NCBI GenBank assembly: GCA_016178505.1
Contig: JACOTG010000198.1
Location: forward strand, 1-46,237
DNA from: Planctomycetota bacterium
GTDB lineage: Bacteria; Planctomycetota; JACOTG01
DNA length: 46,237 bases
Reading direction: 5' to 3'
Both the position numbers and the translations under genes were made by a program. How positions within the stretch are numbered: position 1 is the stretch's first letter; the number at the start of each line of letters is the position of its first letter. A model generated the notes under the pieces. It made no database searches. It was not told the origin of the DNA and saw only the letters and a list, made by a program, of their open reading frames with translations. Below, in pieces: positions 17,511 through 27,397 of the stretch.

Positions 17511-17899
17511 GGGGATCGCCTCCAAACGCGGCTCACACTCGAAGGATCGGTCGTCGTGCAGCGACGAGTCGTCATCGGCGCAGCCCCTCGTCACTGGAAC
17601 GAAGTAGGGAACGCAAGGAACGGATGGGGCGCGACACCGAAAATCCCTCCATTCTCCGACCGCGACGCCCACCCAGTCCGCGGTCTCATCCCCAGCGCCG
17701 TGCAATTCCGACGACGGCGCCACTCGTGCTTCTACACGGTGAAACTCGCGCTCATCCAACCGCAAATCGACGAGACTCGCACAGGGCGTGCGTTTTGGAC
17801 CCTTCGATCACGGTGGTGAGTCGTTGATCAACGTCGATTGAGGAACGTCTTTGGCAGCGAGTCCGTTCTCCTTGAGCTAGTTGTCATCCCTCGCCCGCC

Positions 17900-17927
17900 C
17901 TTTTACCGAACGGAAGAATCGTGTCAA
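17900..17927 (-). promoter_or_regulatory. candidate sigma-70 promoter for the GMC/metallophosphoesterase/tyrosinase genes
   Basis: On the minus strand a perfect TTGACA (17927-17922) is followed after 16 bases by TAAAAG (17905-17900). It lies about 390 bases upstream of the GMC oxidoreductase start and points toward it. The match is by consensus only. Confidence 0.35.
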
Positions 17928-17953
17928 GGGGGACGCGCCTTTTTCGTCGAGTC

Positions 17954-18414
17954 CTAATTGCTGCCTCGCTTCCTAACGATCGCGATGCGCGGCGCGGCGC
18001 CGACGAACTCAGCGAGATCTCTTCGACTAGAGAAGAGGATCCGACGCGAAATCTGCGTCGCTGGCGGAGCGATTTCCGCTAGACCGACCGCGGCGTAGAA
18101 CGCCATCGGGCCGCGGAGCCGTCGCCTCTCTTGGGGCGCATGCGATCGGCGAAACGCGCAACCTCAAGCGCGCCAGGGTGATCGCCGCGGCCGTCACGGA
18201 CATCAGCACCAGGGACCGACTCAACGAACGGCAGCGCGGTCCGCAGAATTAGGCCTCGCCCGAGCGAACTCGCACACCGCTCGCCCTCCACGAATCCGAG
18301 AAGAATCTCTGCAACACCCGCGACCGACGCGGGACTATCTCCCGTGTTCGCTAGGAGCGAGAGGGTCGGGCGGGAGGTGGCGCATGACAAGAGGGACGTC
18401 GCGATCATCTTCAC
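17954..18414 (-). pseudogene. frameshifted remnant of a membrane protein, possibly a GT-C/ArnT-like glycosyltransferase C-terminus
   Basis: Three minus-strand frames carry consecutive protein-like text. From 18414 one reads to ILRTALPFVESVPGA. A second continues with SLVLMSVTAAAITLARLRL. A third, open from an ATG at 18106 to TAG at 17954-17956, gives MAFYAAVGLAEIAPPATQIS and ends in FVGAAPRIAIVRKRGS. The hydrophobic ending of the first two and the last segment fit the C-terminal half of a dolichyl-phosphate-type mannosyltransferase, but that identification is tentative. At least two indels are needed. The rest of the 17511-18830 gap holds no intact gene that I can support. Confidence 0.45.
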
Positions 18415-18830
18415 GAAAAGTTTTTCACTTTTCCCTGTTCGATCTTTGCTCGATCGGTATTATTTTGCCAACGAAGCGAGAAGTCCTTCTCATGAACCGC
18501 CGGTGGAATGGTCCTGCCACTGGCCCTGAACGGTCATGCTGAACAAACATCTCATCAGCGTCGCTACGCCAGCGACGGCGATGGACTCAACGTGGGGAAG
18601 ACAATCGTTCCGGCATCTGGCGATCATTTCGCCAAACTTGCTGCAACTAATCCCATCGCCATCCGACTATCCGTGCGATCCGGCGAATCGGAGGCGATGC
18701 CTCACCGTCTGCAGGGGGTCGCAGAGCGCCTTGATAGTTGGCGATCTCAGAAAAACGATCAGCGAACATAACTTCAACCCGGTCCAATGGCGATTGCCAC
18801 AATAGGCACGACTTGAGGAGGAGCGAGATC

Positions 18831-21800
18831 ATGCGACGCGAATCGGTAGGCTCAACTCGTTTGTCAAGAGCGGCCCTGGGCACACTTCTTGTACTCTCAA
18901 CCGTCGCGGGCGGCATCTTGATACAGGTCGCGGTGCGCACGACCGTCTCTGCCGACGATCCAAACTGCGCGCGAACTATCCAGTGGGAATTCCCGGAAAC
19001 GTGCAATGATCCCAACACCCGTCATGGCGGACAAGATGGACTTCCACCGTCCTGGGTCGCCCAGAGCCAGAACGGTCCAAATCTGTTCTCGCTACCCGAC
19101 GGGCTCGCGCTGCAAGATGAGGGATCTGTCCAGTTTACCAATCGACTCGATCCTGCGCAGGACGCCACGCGGGATCATGCAGTCGTCGATCCAGCCTCGG
19201 GCACTCTGACTTTCACGTTGCCCCTACCGTACTCGTTCAAGGGACGAACGCAGGACATCAAGCCCGAGCTCATCTTCAAGAGCAACGCCAATCGCCCCGG
19301 GAGCACGTTCGGGCACTTCTGGTCTGGGAGCTGGGAGAAGATGCTCGTCGTGGATTTCTCGGACCAGTCGAAAAACCCGTGCGGCGATTCCCCAAAGTCC
19401 TCACCGTACCTGACGTGGCTTAGCGCTGTCTCGGAGATCATGGAGCACGATGGAAGCGGCGGAACACACGTGTGGATCAACCGGGATGCGATGAATTCCC
19501 GCGCCGCATTTCAAGGACGCACGCCGATGGGTCTTCCGAGCGGTAACCTTGCTGGCCTTGGTGGGATCTTTCCACCGAACGGTGGCACGACTGCCGGCTA
19601 CACCGTGTTCCCTGACTGCAATACGATAGGGATTCCGCTAGAGATGCAGGCACATCGCACCGAACGATTCATGGGGCCAAAGCCGCTGGGAGACCTTCAG
19701 CTGGCGAGTCAGCACGTGGGGCCGCTCGAGTTCGTCCCGTCACTCGGGGTTTACGATGAGATGCTCCTGGACTGCGACACCGTCCAGATTCGTCATCCTG
19801 ACGGGTCGATCGACGTTTACTCGACGTTTTATCCCGTACTAGAGCACACGTTCCTCGCTGGCGTCGCCTCGCCGCTTCCTCCGTCTGCACCATCGCCGTC
19901 GGACGAGAAGCGCACCCGCGTCAAAGCGATCGCTTTGCTCCTAAGGACAATCTATCCGTCGAATTCGATGTGCGCTCCTGATCCAGGCGCCGTTGATCCG
20001 AACTGCAATGAGATTCGGTATCACTACGACCCCCAGGGGCGCCTCGGAAGCATTATTGACAACTTTGGGCGAGAGGCCCTGACATTTGAGTACGAAAGCA
20101 TGACGTCGCTCAAGACGATCGCCATGCACGACTTCCTTGGCCGGCGAACGACTTTCGGCTACACCGCCAGCGGACTATTGGGATCGATTACGACTCCAAA
20201 AGTTGCGACTCAATCAGACCCCAATTCCCAGGTTTGGAGCTTCGGATACACCACGACGACGATCCCAGCGCCAGCTGTGGAGGTCCGGAGTGAATTCAAG
20301 CAAACCGGAGTTTTCCTGCTGCAAGGCATGACCGTCAACGCGCCAGCGAATCCAACGGGCATTTCGGTCATCGACGCCCGATTCGAAACCGAGAGCATCT
20401 CCCAGCAAACAACAGGCTACTGGGATGTGACTCGGGTGTCCGACCTCTATCTCGGTGGATACACGGGAACCGAGACGCTGCCCGTCGACCTTGACGGCGA
20501 CGGCTCGTTTGAATGCAGCTTCGGGGGCTCCGGAAAACACGTTCACTACACTTATGATCACACCGGGTGCTTCGACGACTACACGGTGACGACGACGCAG
20601 TACCTGTATCCGTTCACGCAGCCATCGATGACGCGGACGCAGGTCTTCGATTGGCAGAGTCGGGAGTTGTCGAGAACCGATCATTTGCCCGGTCCACCCG
20701 CACAAGATCTCACGACGCAGTTCTCTTACGTCCCAGACAATCCGACAAGTGCGCACGACGCGTACCAACCGAAGGTCGTGAAGACGGTGCATCCACGCGG
20801 CAACTGGGAGGAAGAGACCTTCCAATTCGAGCTGGACGACGTTGCCGGCAAGTCCTACTTCGTGAATCCTGACATCGGTCAAACCAATTTCGTCCCACGC
20901 GATCGGTTCCAGGGCGCGAACCTTCTCGCCCGCACGGAACACGCATCGTCCGAAGACACCACGTACCCGGCGGACTTGGTGGAAACGTGGACGTACGAGC
21001 CGTTCCGAAACCAAGTACGTACACATACGGACGCACGAAACTTGACGACGACGAGCACGTTTGACTATCAGGAGGGATCGAGTGTTCCGGACGCGAGCGT
21101 CTGGGGGCTCGATACGAGCGGCATCTCATTGGGGCTTGCCGACGTGAATGGCGACGGGCGAACGGACCAGCGAGTGGGCGAGGTCATTCGAACTCAGCAC
21201 CCGGTTGTCGGCGATCCGAACGAACTTACCGTCCAGCTCTTCGGGCAGCAGTCGGCGACGGAGCTCTTCGCGCAAAACGACGCAGGTCAGATGTCTTGGA
21301 TGCGTGATCCGGAATCGAAATACACCCAGTGTGAGTACTATTCGTCGAGTGACCCCGATGGCACGGGCACGTTCTCGTTGAACACGCCAGTCGGGGCGAA
21401 GACGGGCTACCTGCGGTGGGTGGTCGTCGACGCCGACGTCTTCAACACGTCTAACCCCGGCTACCTGAAGCTCAAGACGGAGTACGGCGTCGATCCATAC
21501 GGGAAGGACCTTTGGGAGAAGGACCCGCACGGGAACTACCACGTCAGTCACTACGATGAAGTGAACCGGCTCACGGACGAAGAGAAGGGCGACGTCGATT
21601 CGACGGGCACTCCGCGGAGCGCAAATGCCGCGTACGAGCGCACAGAGTATTCCTACGACTTGAACAACAACAAGATCGAAATGCGACGGTACAACGACGA
21701 CCCGAGCACGAACACGAGCGGTTCCGACCCGAATGACCTGCAATACCACTATCTGAAGACTCGATTCGGCTATGACCTGCTTGACTATCCGCGGGCTGTC

Positions 21801-24800
21801 GCGGAGCAGCTCATCGATCCGAGAGTTCCCCCCACCCCGCAGAATCCGCCGACGTGGCTCAAGACCTTTTACCACTACGACGGCAACGGACAGGTGATCA
21901 AGGAGGTGTCTCCGGAAGGACGCGCGAAGACCTACACGTACGATCCCGTCGGCCGAGTCCTGACGAAGCGAACGCACTTCACCCCGGACCCATCACCGAG
22001 CTCCCTTGCCGTTCCTCCCACAACGACCGACGATCCGTTCGTTCAGTTCGAGCATGATCGAAACGGCAACTTGACGTCAGCGACCGTTTTAGGAAGCCAG
22101 CGAAACTACGTGACCACGCTCGAATACGATGGTTTTGATCGCCGCACGGCGCTCCAGCAACCTACGCTCGCAAACGGAGGCGTGATCCGTGTGGAGCAGA
22201 GGTTTGATCAGAACTCGAACATCGTCGAAATCGTCAAGAAGGGGCCGCGTGATCCCAACGACGCGACGCAGCCGCCTCCGACTTTGGCCGACACGAACTA
22301 CAAGTACGACGAGCGAAATCGGCTGTTCCGGATCGAGGACGACTACTTTCAGTGGCAGAATTCGGGCGGATCGTGGCAAAAGACCCAGCTTGGCTCCTCG
22401 AGTCACTCAGGCAAAGTCTACTCCGAGACGGCGTATGACGGCCGCTCGCTCGTCGTTGCCGAGAAGGACGACCTCGGGCGCGTGACGACGACTTCGTACG
22501 ACGGGACCGGCCGGGAAACGGACGAGATCCTTCCAAAAGTTGCCGGTTTCACCACGTCAAACAGCACGCACACCCAGTATGACGACACCTTGAACCGAGT
22601 CACCGAAACTTCGACCGAAGTCGGAATGAGCGGCACGGGCCTGAGCGGCACCGAGACGCCGGAAACCTACGTCTCGCGACACGACTTCGACGCGCTCGAT
22701 CGCAAGATCGCGGACATCCGCGAGCCCGGCACTCCGGACCAGATCGTCACGACGACCGTCTACTCGAGTCTCGGCGATCCGATCGGGGTCTGGCATCCCA
22801 ATCTCATCGGGACGCGGAGCTACTTCGATACCGGAGGCCGCAACGTCGTCACGCGCACCGGATTTCAAGGAATATACGACTCAACGACGCAGCACAACGG
22901 CGGGAGTCTCGATCCGAATGCAGTCGGAGTGATCCCGGGTCCGCAGAATGCGGATGGGTTCATCACGATCAAACGATCGTTTGACGGCGAAGGGAAAGTG
23001 AAGACTCAAGTCGACGATCGAGGAAAAGTGACGGCGACGATCTATGACGGCGCCGGGCGGATCACGCAAGTCACGTATGCTGACAACACCCGCGACAACC
23101 TCTCCTACTTTCGGGAGGGCCCACTCCGCCGCGAGGAGCACTACGATGCGGCCACTACTCCAAGTCGCCTTTTTGCGGTCGACTACACGTACGATGCCGC
23201 CCTTCGCAAGACGAACGCGACGTACACGCTCGACGCAATCTCAAACCTTTCGGGTGTCACGCTGGAGGCGTTTGCTTATGACGGACTCGCCCGGCCGATT
23301 GTGGAGACAAGCGCGTCCAAAGTCCACAACACCAACGCCACCCTGATGTCGACCGTCCAGAAGGCGTACGATTCTCACGGACACGTTCGAACGGACGTTC
23401 AAGGCCTCCAGACGCCAAGCGGGCTCTTCACGGACACCGTAACTTCGGGATACGATACCGTGGGCAACGAGACATCCACGCAAGCCACGTCGTACTCGGT
23501 CACGAACACGTTCGACGAGCTGAATCGCCTGAAGACGGTTTCGAGAAATGGCGTGCTTCAGCACTCCTTCGAGTACCTGGGAGGCGGTCACCGCCTGCGT
23601 CGCCAGGTGAACGCCACGAATGGATCGACGGTCGAAATCGGGCAGGGAGGGTACAACCGACTGCGCCGGACGATCCACCTGAACCATCGAAACGGCGCCG
23701 GGGCGCTACTCGTGGGCGACGACTACACGTACGACGCAATCGGAAACGAACTCACGGAAACGAAGGTCCTTCAGCCCGCGAACTCGAAAAAGCTCACGTA
23801 TGACGGAACCAATCGACTGACGACGTACACGATCGGGACCTCGCCGTCGTTCCCGGAACCGGTCACGGAATCCTTCGGGCTCGACGGGGTCGGGAACTGG
23901 CTCACTCACAACGCGAACCCGAACTCGACGAACTCAGTTCACGAATACACCGATTCAAGCGGTGCAACGAAATTCGATGGTGTTTCCCTTGCGTACGACG
24001 CCCGCGGCAATCTCACGGCGTATGGCAATAACCCCAACGTCAACACCTATGTCTACGACGCCAAGGGGCGAATTGTCGCGGCAACGCCGAGCGGAGTCTC
24101 GGAGCAGTATTACGCCTTCGACGCGGAAGGACGTCGGGTCCTGGCAGAGGGGTGGTTCTTCACGAACGACGGAATTCGAGAAATCAAGCAGACGAAAGCG
24201 GTCTGGCCGCTGACAATTTACACATCATTCGTGCTCGGGAGCGGTCCCGACGACGTGCTGTCGATGGTGAAGTCGGACGGCTCGACGTATACGCTCGTGA
24301 AAAACAGGAATGGCTCGACGACGGGGCTCACGGGCGGCTCGGGCACGCTGGTTGAGGCCTACGACTACTCGCCTTACGGGCAAGTCACGGTCACCCTGGG
24401 GCCGTCCACTCCAACATGTCCGTACCTGTTTGTCGGACGCCGCAGGGATCAGAAGACGGGGCTATACTTCATGCGGGCGCGGTACTATAGCGCCACCTTG
24501 GGAAGGTTTACGTCGCGGGACCCGATCGGGGTGTGGGGAGACGGCCTCAACGCAGGCAATCCGTACGGGTATGTTGGCGACAATCCATCCGGCGGCTTTG
24601 ATCCACTCGGCACACAATCCGGCCCGCCGAAGTGTCCTCCAGACGAGCCCATGAACTTGTTTGACAAGATATTCGGACGGGGTGTGACGAAGGCCAATGC
24701 GATAATCGCCGACAAATTTATTAGTGACAGCTCTATGGGAAAGATTCAGGGCACGTTCAAGGAAAGCGCGGGGGTTGATCCTACTTCCCCAACGACGCAG

Positions 24801-25379
24801 CTTGTTGAGAATATGATGACCGGAATCGAACTTACCACGATGGCAGTCGGATTGATAGATGCGGGCGTTGAGCTTGCCGCAGAGCACGGTCCGGAGCTTT
24901 TGGCTCGCCTTCAAAAAAGCATGGGGAAGAGCGAGGGTGCTCTACAAGAGGGAGTTGGAGCGGGGGCAAAGGTTGAGACCAGCGTTAGGCCGGCGTCAAC
25001 TGGGGAAAGCCCACAGGGAGGCAGCGCTCCGAGCCACGCACCGGAAGCGCATAATGCTGCGGCTGCAGCAGAATACCGCAAAGACACTGCATTTCAGCAA
25101 GGGACTGAGGAACTAATGTCGACCAACGGAACACCGATAGCCGGCGCTGGGACCCAAAAACCGATTGATGATATCAATCGCCTTGTGAATGTGCACGGCG
25201 GGCAGCCAGGTGACTGGCAAAAAATTAGCAGTAAATCTGCGCCGTTGAGCGATGGACGAAGTGTGTCAGCTCACGCTTACAGAAACGTCAAGACGGGGCA
25301 AATTGTTGAAACTAAGCCAAAGATCGATTATCCGAAGCCGAAGCTGGAGCCTAATGTGTCGAGTGGGCGAAAAGGCTAG
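18831..25379 (+). CDS. secreted RHS/YD-repeat protein with polymorphic-toxin-like C-terminus
   Basis: The ATG at 18831 is chosen over the longer frame because GAGGAGGAG lies just upstream and a signal peptide follows (LSRAALGTLLVLSTVAGGIL, cleavage after VSA). The 2182-residue protein has YD repeats such as YDPVGRVL, YDGFDRRT, YDEVNRLT and YDAKGRIV from about residue 380 to 1850, which form the RHS cocoon. The RHS core ends with YDYSPYGQV, TGLYFMRARYYSATLGRFTS and RDPIG near residue 1900. After that the sequence changes: about 250 residues with lower GC, a TTMAVGLIDAGVELAAE helix and a final DWQKISSKSAPLSDGRSVS and HAYRNVKTGQIVETK module seen in polymorphic toxins. Activity of the tip is unknown. 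A weak hairpin (25385-25403) follows the stop. Confidence 0.92.
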   Translation: MRRESVGSTRLSRAALGTLLVLSTVAGGILIQVAVRTTVSADDPNCARTIQWEFPETCNDPNTRHGGQDGLPPSWVAQSQNGPNLFSLPDGLALQDEGSVQFTNRLDPAQDATRDHAVVDPASGTLTFTLPLPYSFKGRTQDIKPELIFKSNANRPGSTFGHFWSGSWEKMLVVDFSDQSKNPCGDSPKSSPYLTWLSAVSEIMEHDGSGGTHVWINRDAMNSRAAFQGRTPMGLPSGNLAGLGGIFPPNGGTTAGYTVFPDCNTIGIPLEMQAHRTERFMGPKPLGDLQLASQHVGPLEFVPSLGVYDEMLLDCDTVQIRHPDGSIDVYSTFYPVLEHTFLAGVASPLPPSAPSPSDEKRTRVKAIALLLRTIYPSNSMCAPDPGAVDPNCNEIRYHYDPQGRLGSIIDNFGREALTFEYESMTSLKTIAMHDFLGRRTTFGYTASGLLGSITTPKVATQSDPNSQVWSFGYTTTTIPAPAVEVRSEFKQTGVFLLQGMTVNAPANPTGISVIDARFETESISQQTTGYWDVTRVSDLYLGGYTGTETLPVDLDGDGSFECSFGGSGKHVHYTYDHTGCFDDYTVTTTQYLYPFTQPSMTRTQVFDWQSRELSRTDHLPGPPAQDLTTQFSYVPDNPTSAHDAYQPKVVKTVHPRGNWEEETFQFELDDVAGKSYFVNPDIGQTNFVPRDRFQGANLLARTEHASSEDTTYPADLVETWTYEPFRNQVRTHTDARNLTTTSTFDYQEGSSVPDASVWGLDTSGISLGLADVNGDGRTDQRVGEVIRTQHPVVGDPNELTVQLFGQQSATELFAQNDAGQMSWMRDPESKYTQCEYYSSSDPDGTGTFSLNTPVGAKTGYLRWVVVDADVFNTSNPGYLKLKTEYGVDPYGKDLWEKDPHGNYHVSHYDEVNRLTDEEKGDVDSTGTPRSANAAYERTEYSYDLNNNKIEMRRYNDDPSTNTSGSDPNDLQYHYLKTRFGYDLLDYPRAVAEQLIDPRVPPTPQNPPTWLKTFYHYDGNGQVIKEVSPEGRAKTYTYDPVGRVLTKRTHFTPDPSPSSLAVPPTTTDDPFVQFEHDRNGNLTSATVLGSQRNYVTTLEYDGFDRRTALQQPTLANGGVIRVEQRFDQNSNIVEIVKKGPRDPNDATQPPPTLADTNYKYDERNRLFRIEDDYFQWQNSGGSWQKTQLGSSSHSGKVYSETAYDGRSLVVAEKDDLGRVTTTSYDGTGRETDEILPKVAGFTTSNSTHTQYDDTLNRVTETSTEVGMSGTGLSGTETPETYVSRHDFDALDRKIADIREPGTPDQIVTTTVYSSLGDPIGVWHPNLIGTRSYFDTGGRNVVTRTGFQGIYDSTTQHNGGSLDPNAVGVIPGPQNADGFITIKRSFDGEGKVKTQVDDRGKVTATIYDGAGRITQVTYADNTRDNLSYFREGPLRREEHYDAATTPSRLFAVDYTYDAALRKTNATYTLDAISNLSGVTLEAFAYDGLARPIVETSASKVHNTNATLMSTVQKAYDSHGHVRTDVQGLQTPSGLFTDTVTSGYDTVGNETSTQATSYSVTNTFDELNRLKTVSRNGVLQHSFEYLGGGHRLRRQVNATNGSTVEIGQGGYNRLRRTIHLNHRNGAGALLVGDDYTYDAIGNELTETKVLQPANSKKLTYDGTNRLTTYTIGTSPSFPEPVTESFGLDGVGNWLTHNANPNSTNSVHEYTDSSGATKFDGVSLAYDARGNLTAYGNNPNVNTYVYDAKGRIVAATPSGVSEQYYAFDAEGRRVLAEGWFFTNDGIREIKQTKAVWPLTIYTSFVLGSGPDDVLSMVKSDGSTYTLVKNRNGSTTGLTGGSGTLVEAYDYSPYGQVTVTLGPSTPTCPYLFVGRRRDQKTGLYFMRARYYSATLGRFTSRDPIGVWGDGLNAGNPYGYVGDNPSGGFDPLGTQSGPPKCPPDEPMNLFDKIFGRGVTKANAIIADKFISDSSMGKIQGTFKESAGVDPTSPTTQLVENMMTGIELTTMAVGLIDAGVELAAEHGPELLARLQKSMGKSEGALQEGVGAGAKVETSVRPASTGESPQGGSAPSHAPEAHNAAAAAEYRKDTAFQQGTEELMSTNGTPIAGAGTQKPIDDINRLVNVHGGQPGDWQKISSKSAPLSDGRSVSAHAYRNVKTGQIVETKPKIDYPKPKLEPNVSSGRKG

Positions 25380-25545
25380 ACAGTCGCAGCAATGAATGTT
25401 GCGGATTGTAACGCGTGGGCGACAACGACAGAATGTATGGTTGTGACCGACGTCTGATAGAAGTCGCCGGACTATTTCGCCCAGGTGCGTACAAAGTGAT
25501 GTCATCTCAAGTAAGTGATGGCCATCTTTGATCGTGATGAATGAG

Positions 25546-25578
25546 GTGGGTCGAGAAAATGTAACGTGCTCGACCCAC
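25546..25578 (+). promoter_or_regulatory. hairpin upstream of the putative immunity genes
   Basis: A perfect 10-bp stem, GTGGGTCGAG (25546-25555) with CTCGACCCAC (25569-25578), encloses a 13-base loop. It lies between the RHS stop and the GTG at 25619. No T-run follows, so it may be an attenuator, an RNA-processing site or an operator rather than a simple terminator. Confidence 0.4.
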
Positions 25579-25618
25579 GGCCCAAAACGAAATCGCTGGC
25601 GATGCGAGGAGTTAAGAA

Positions 25619-25855
25619 GTGCGATACTATCCAGGTGATCGCGTGAAAGTATCCGACCAATACCACTGGGCCAAAGGACAAGTAGGAACGGTCAAGAAGC
25701 ACATCGGATGTCCGAGGAGTGTGGAAAGTACAAGTGGGATGCTTGAATTCTACTTCGTAACGTTCGACACTCCACAGATCGATGCTGATGGGGACGGGCC
25801 ATACGACGGTGGCGAGATCGACGCGCGCTACCTTGTGCTGGTCGAAAGGGCGTGA
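25619..25855 (+). CDS. small SH3/KOW-like protein, candidate immunity protein
   Basis: A GTG at 25619 follows GAGGAG with 7 bases of spacing. The 78-residue product begins with YYPGDRVKVSDQYHWAKGQV and GTVKKH, the pattern of a KOW or SH3-like barrel, and continues with FYFVTFDTPQIDADGDG and the strand ARYLVLVE. It is acidic overall, as immunity proteins often are. Position directly after an RHS toxin tip and lower GC than neighbours suggest that it binds and neutralises the tip, which is inference only. It is separated from the next gene by 2 bases. Confidence 0.65.
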   Translation: MRYYPGDRVKVSDQYHWAKGQVGTVKKHIGCPRSVESTSGMLEFYFVTFDTPQIDADGDGPYDGGEIDARYLVLVERA

Positions 25856-25857
25856 AT

Positions 25858-26184
25858 ATGTCAATCCCGAAGGAGATTCTCCGGATGGCCGATGTTGTGA
25901 CGAGGTGTTCGGGGCCTTCTTTAGTTGCGGTCGATGGCACCTACAACGCAACGAGTGTCACATTGCATGCACGATTGTATCGGACGAGTCGCAACGATTG
26001 GGGTGAACCGTTCGATTGGAGTCCGATCGCAATGGTGCCCGGAGGACCGAGTGCTGATAAGACTTGTAGAACAGATGGTGGGCGCGATTCAGGTGTTGCA
26101 CGGAGGGTGCGAGATGCGCTCACTGAGAATGGGTGCATTTACACGGACGCGGTAGGCGGCTTGCTGACTTACAGTTCGTATTGA
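25858..26184 (+). CDS. hypothetical protein downstream of RHS, possible second immunity gene
   Basis: The ATG at 25858 lies 2 bases after the preceding stop and follows AAAGGG, so the two genes are translationally coupled. The 108-residue product (MSIPKEILRMADVVTRCSGP at its start) is strand-rich and includes LHARLYRTSRNDWGEPFDWS, a two-cysteine segment (TCRT and NGCIYTD) and a C-terminal GGLLTYSSY. I recognise no family. Its place in an RHS-linked operon is the only functional hint. Confidence 0.6.
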   Translation: MSIPKEILRMADVVTRCSGPSLVAVDGTYNATSVTLHARLYRTSRNDWGEPFDWSPIAMVPGGPSADKTCRTDGGRDSGVARRVRDALTENGCIYTDAVGGLLTYSSY

Positions 26185-26430
26185 AGTGTCGTTGTCGGTT
26201 GGGCCCCGTAGCCGGATCACCCAGGCAAGGACTGCCGGCAATGCGACGCTCGTGTAGGTTCGTTGGTTTGGTGGAAATCCCGGGCGACGTGAAGGACCTC
26301 GGGCTATTCGACGATGATCACATCACTGAAGTTCGCGCCGTCGTCGGCTGGCGAAATAGTCGATCCAAGATCTCGCATCGCCCCACCCCCTCGACCTCAG
26401 CATCGCCCACATCCCGGTCGCTGGACACGG

Positions 26431-26754
26431 TCATGAAGTGTCGGCTCTGGCCGTCCCCCATGGCGCGATGATGTCGAACGTTGCCGTGATGTCGTCCAGA
26501 CGCGGCAGTCCCCTCCAGAGCGTTTCGGTCCCCGGGTTGTCTGACTTTCCTCCCACGAATCCGCCGAGGGTGGCCACTTTCCGCATGGCATCTCTCAACG
26601 TCGGTGGCTCGGTCGGCGGCGTCGGCGTCTTCTTGAGAAAGCACACAAGCGACTTCCACTGCGCTTCCTCGAAGTACACCGTGCACGGAGCGTCGGGAGT
26701 CTCCCGCCCGAGCTTCGCGAGGTGGAAGATCCGTAACCGTCCGGCCAACCGCAC
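26431..26754 (-). pseudogene. C-terminal remnant of an IS4/Tn5 (IS50)-type transposase
   Basis: The minus-strand frame ending at 26431 gives 107 residues with the layout of the Tn5-like transposase C-terminus: LAKLGRETPDAP, EEAQWKSL, TPPTEPPTLRDAM, ATLGGFVGGKSDNPGTETLW and RGLPRLDDI. The catalytic DDE portion expected before this is absent, and homology-like text stops near 26754-26770. No inverted terminal repeats were identified. It is therefore a dead 3' fragment, and marks this as a site of past insertion. Confidence 0.8.
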
Positions 26755-26902
26755 CCCGCTCTCGCGACGAATTGGGCTCGCTCGTTGCGTAAAATCGACT
26801 GCGTGCGGAACAGTGGGCCGGGCGTGATCTACTGCGACAGCGGGAGGCCATCGACGTCATTCGGAGACAGGCAGCCAGGGCGACCGACGTCATCGGGGCG
26901 AC

Positions 26903-27397
26903 CTACCGCCCGAGAAGATCGAGCAGAGTTTCAATACCGCATCGCTCCAGAGATAACCCCGATGTGAAATGGAGAGCACGCCAGGTCCGCCCTCGAATGC
27001 GCGCGGTCGCCAACGACATTCCCTTCGACGGTTCGATGGACGCAACCTGCGCAACCCCCACTGAAGCCGCTTGGAATCTCTTCCGCACCCTCGCGATGAT
27101 CGTCGCGTCTTGCCTCGGGAGCGTCCCAGCGACGATCGATTGGGCGCAGATCGGCAGTCGACCAAACTCGAGGTGGACCCGGTTGGCGGGATCGTATCGC
27201 CACAGGTAATCCCGCCCGAGAACCTTCGGTTCGCCTCGGCAGCAAATGTCCCGATCCCGCGCCCCGCGGCAAGCAGAGCGAGGCAGTTTTCGCCTTGCAC
27301 CTTCCGCTCGACCGAAACGCGAAACGGAGAGGCGGGCGAAATCGCGCCGCCGGCGATGGCTAGCGCGGTCACTTGTCGCCCGGTAAATGCCCATCCC
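26903..27397 (-). pseudogene. frameshifted hypothetical gene
   Basis: The upper part (27397 to about 27220) reads as AFTGRQVTALAIAGGAISPA and VERKVQGENCLALLAAGRG in one frame. The lower part, to the stop at 26903, reads in another frame as VLGRDYLWRYDPANRVHLEF, LPICAQSIVAG and GMSLATARIRGRTWR, ending ETLLDLLGR. Each half looks like real protein, and one indel near 27215-27235 would join them into about 165 residues. I do not recognise the family. Some of the opposite strand is claimed by the loose 5' end of the TPR frame. Confidence 0.5.
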
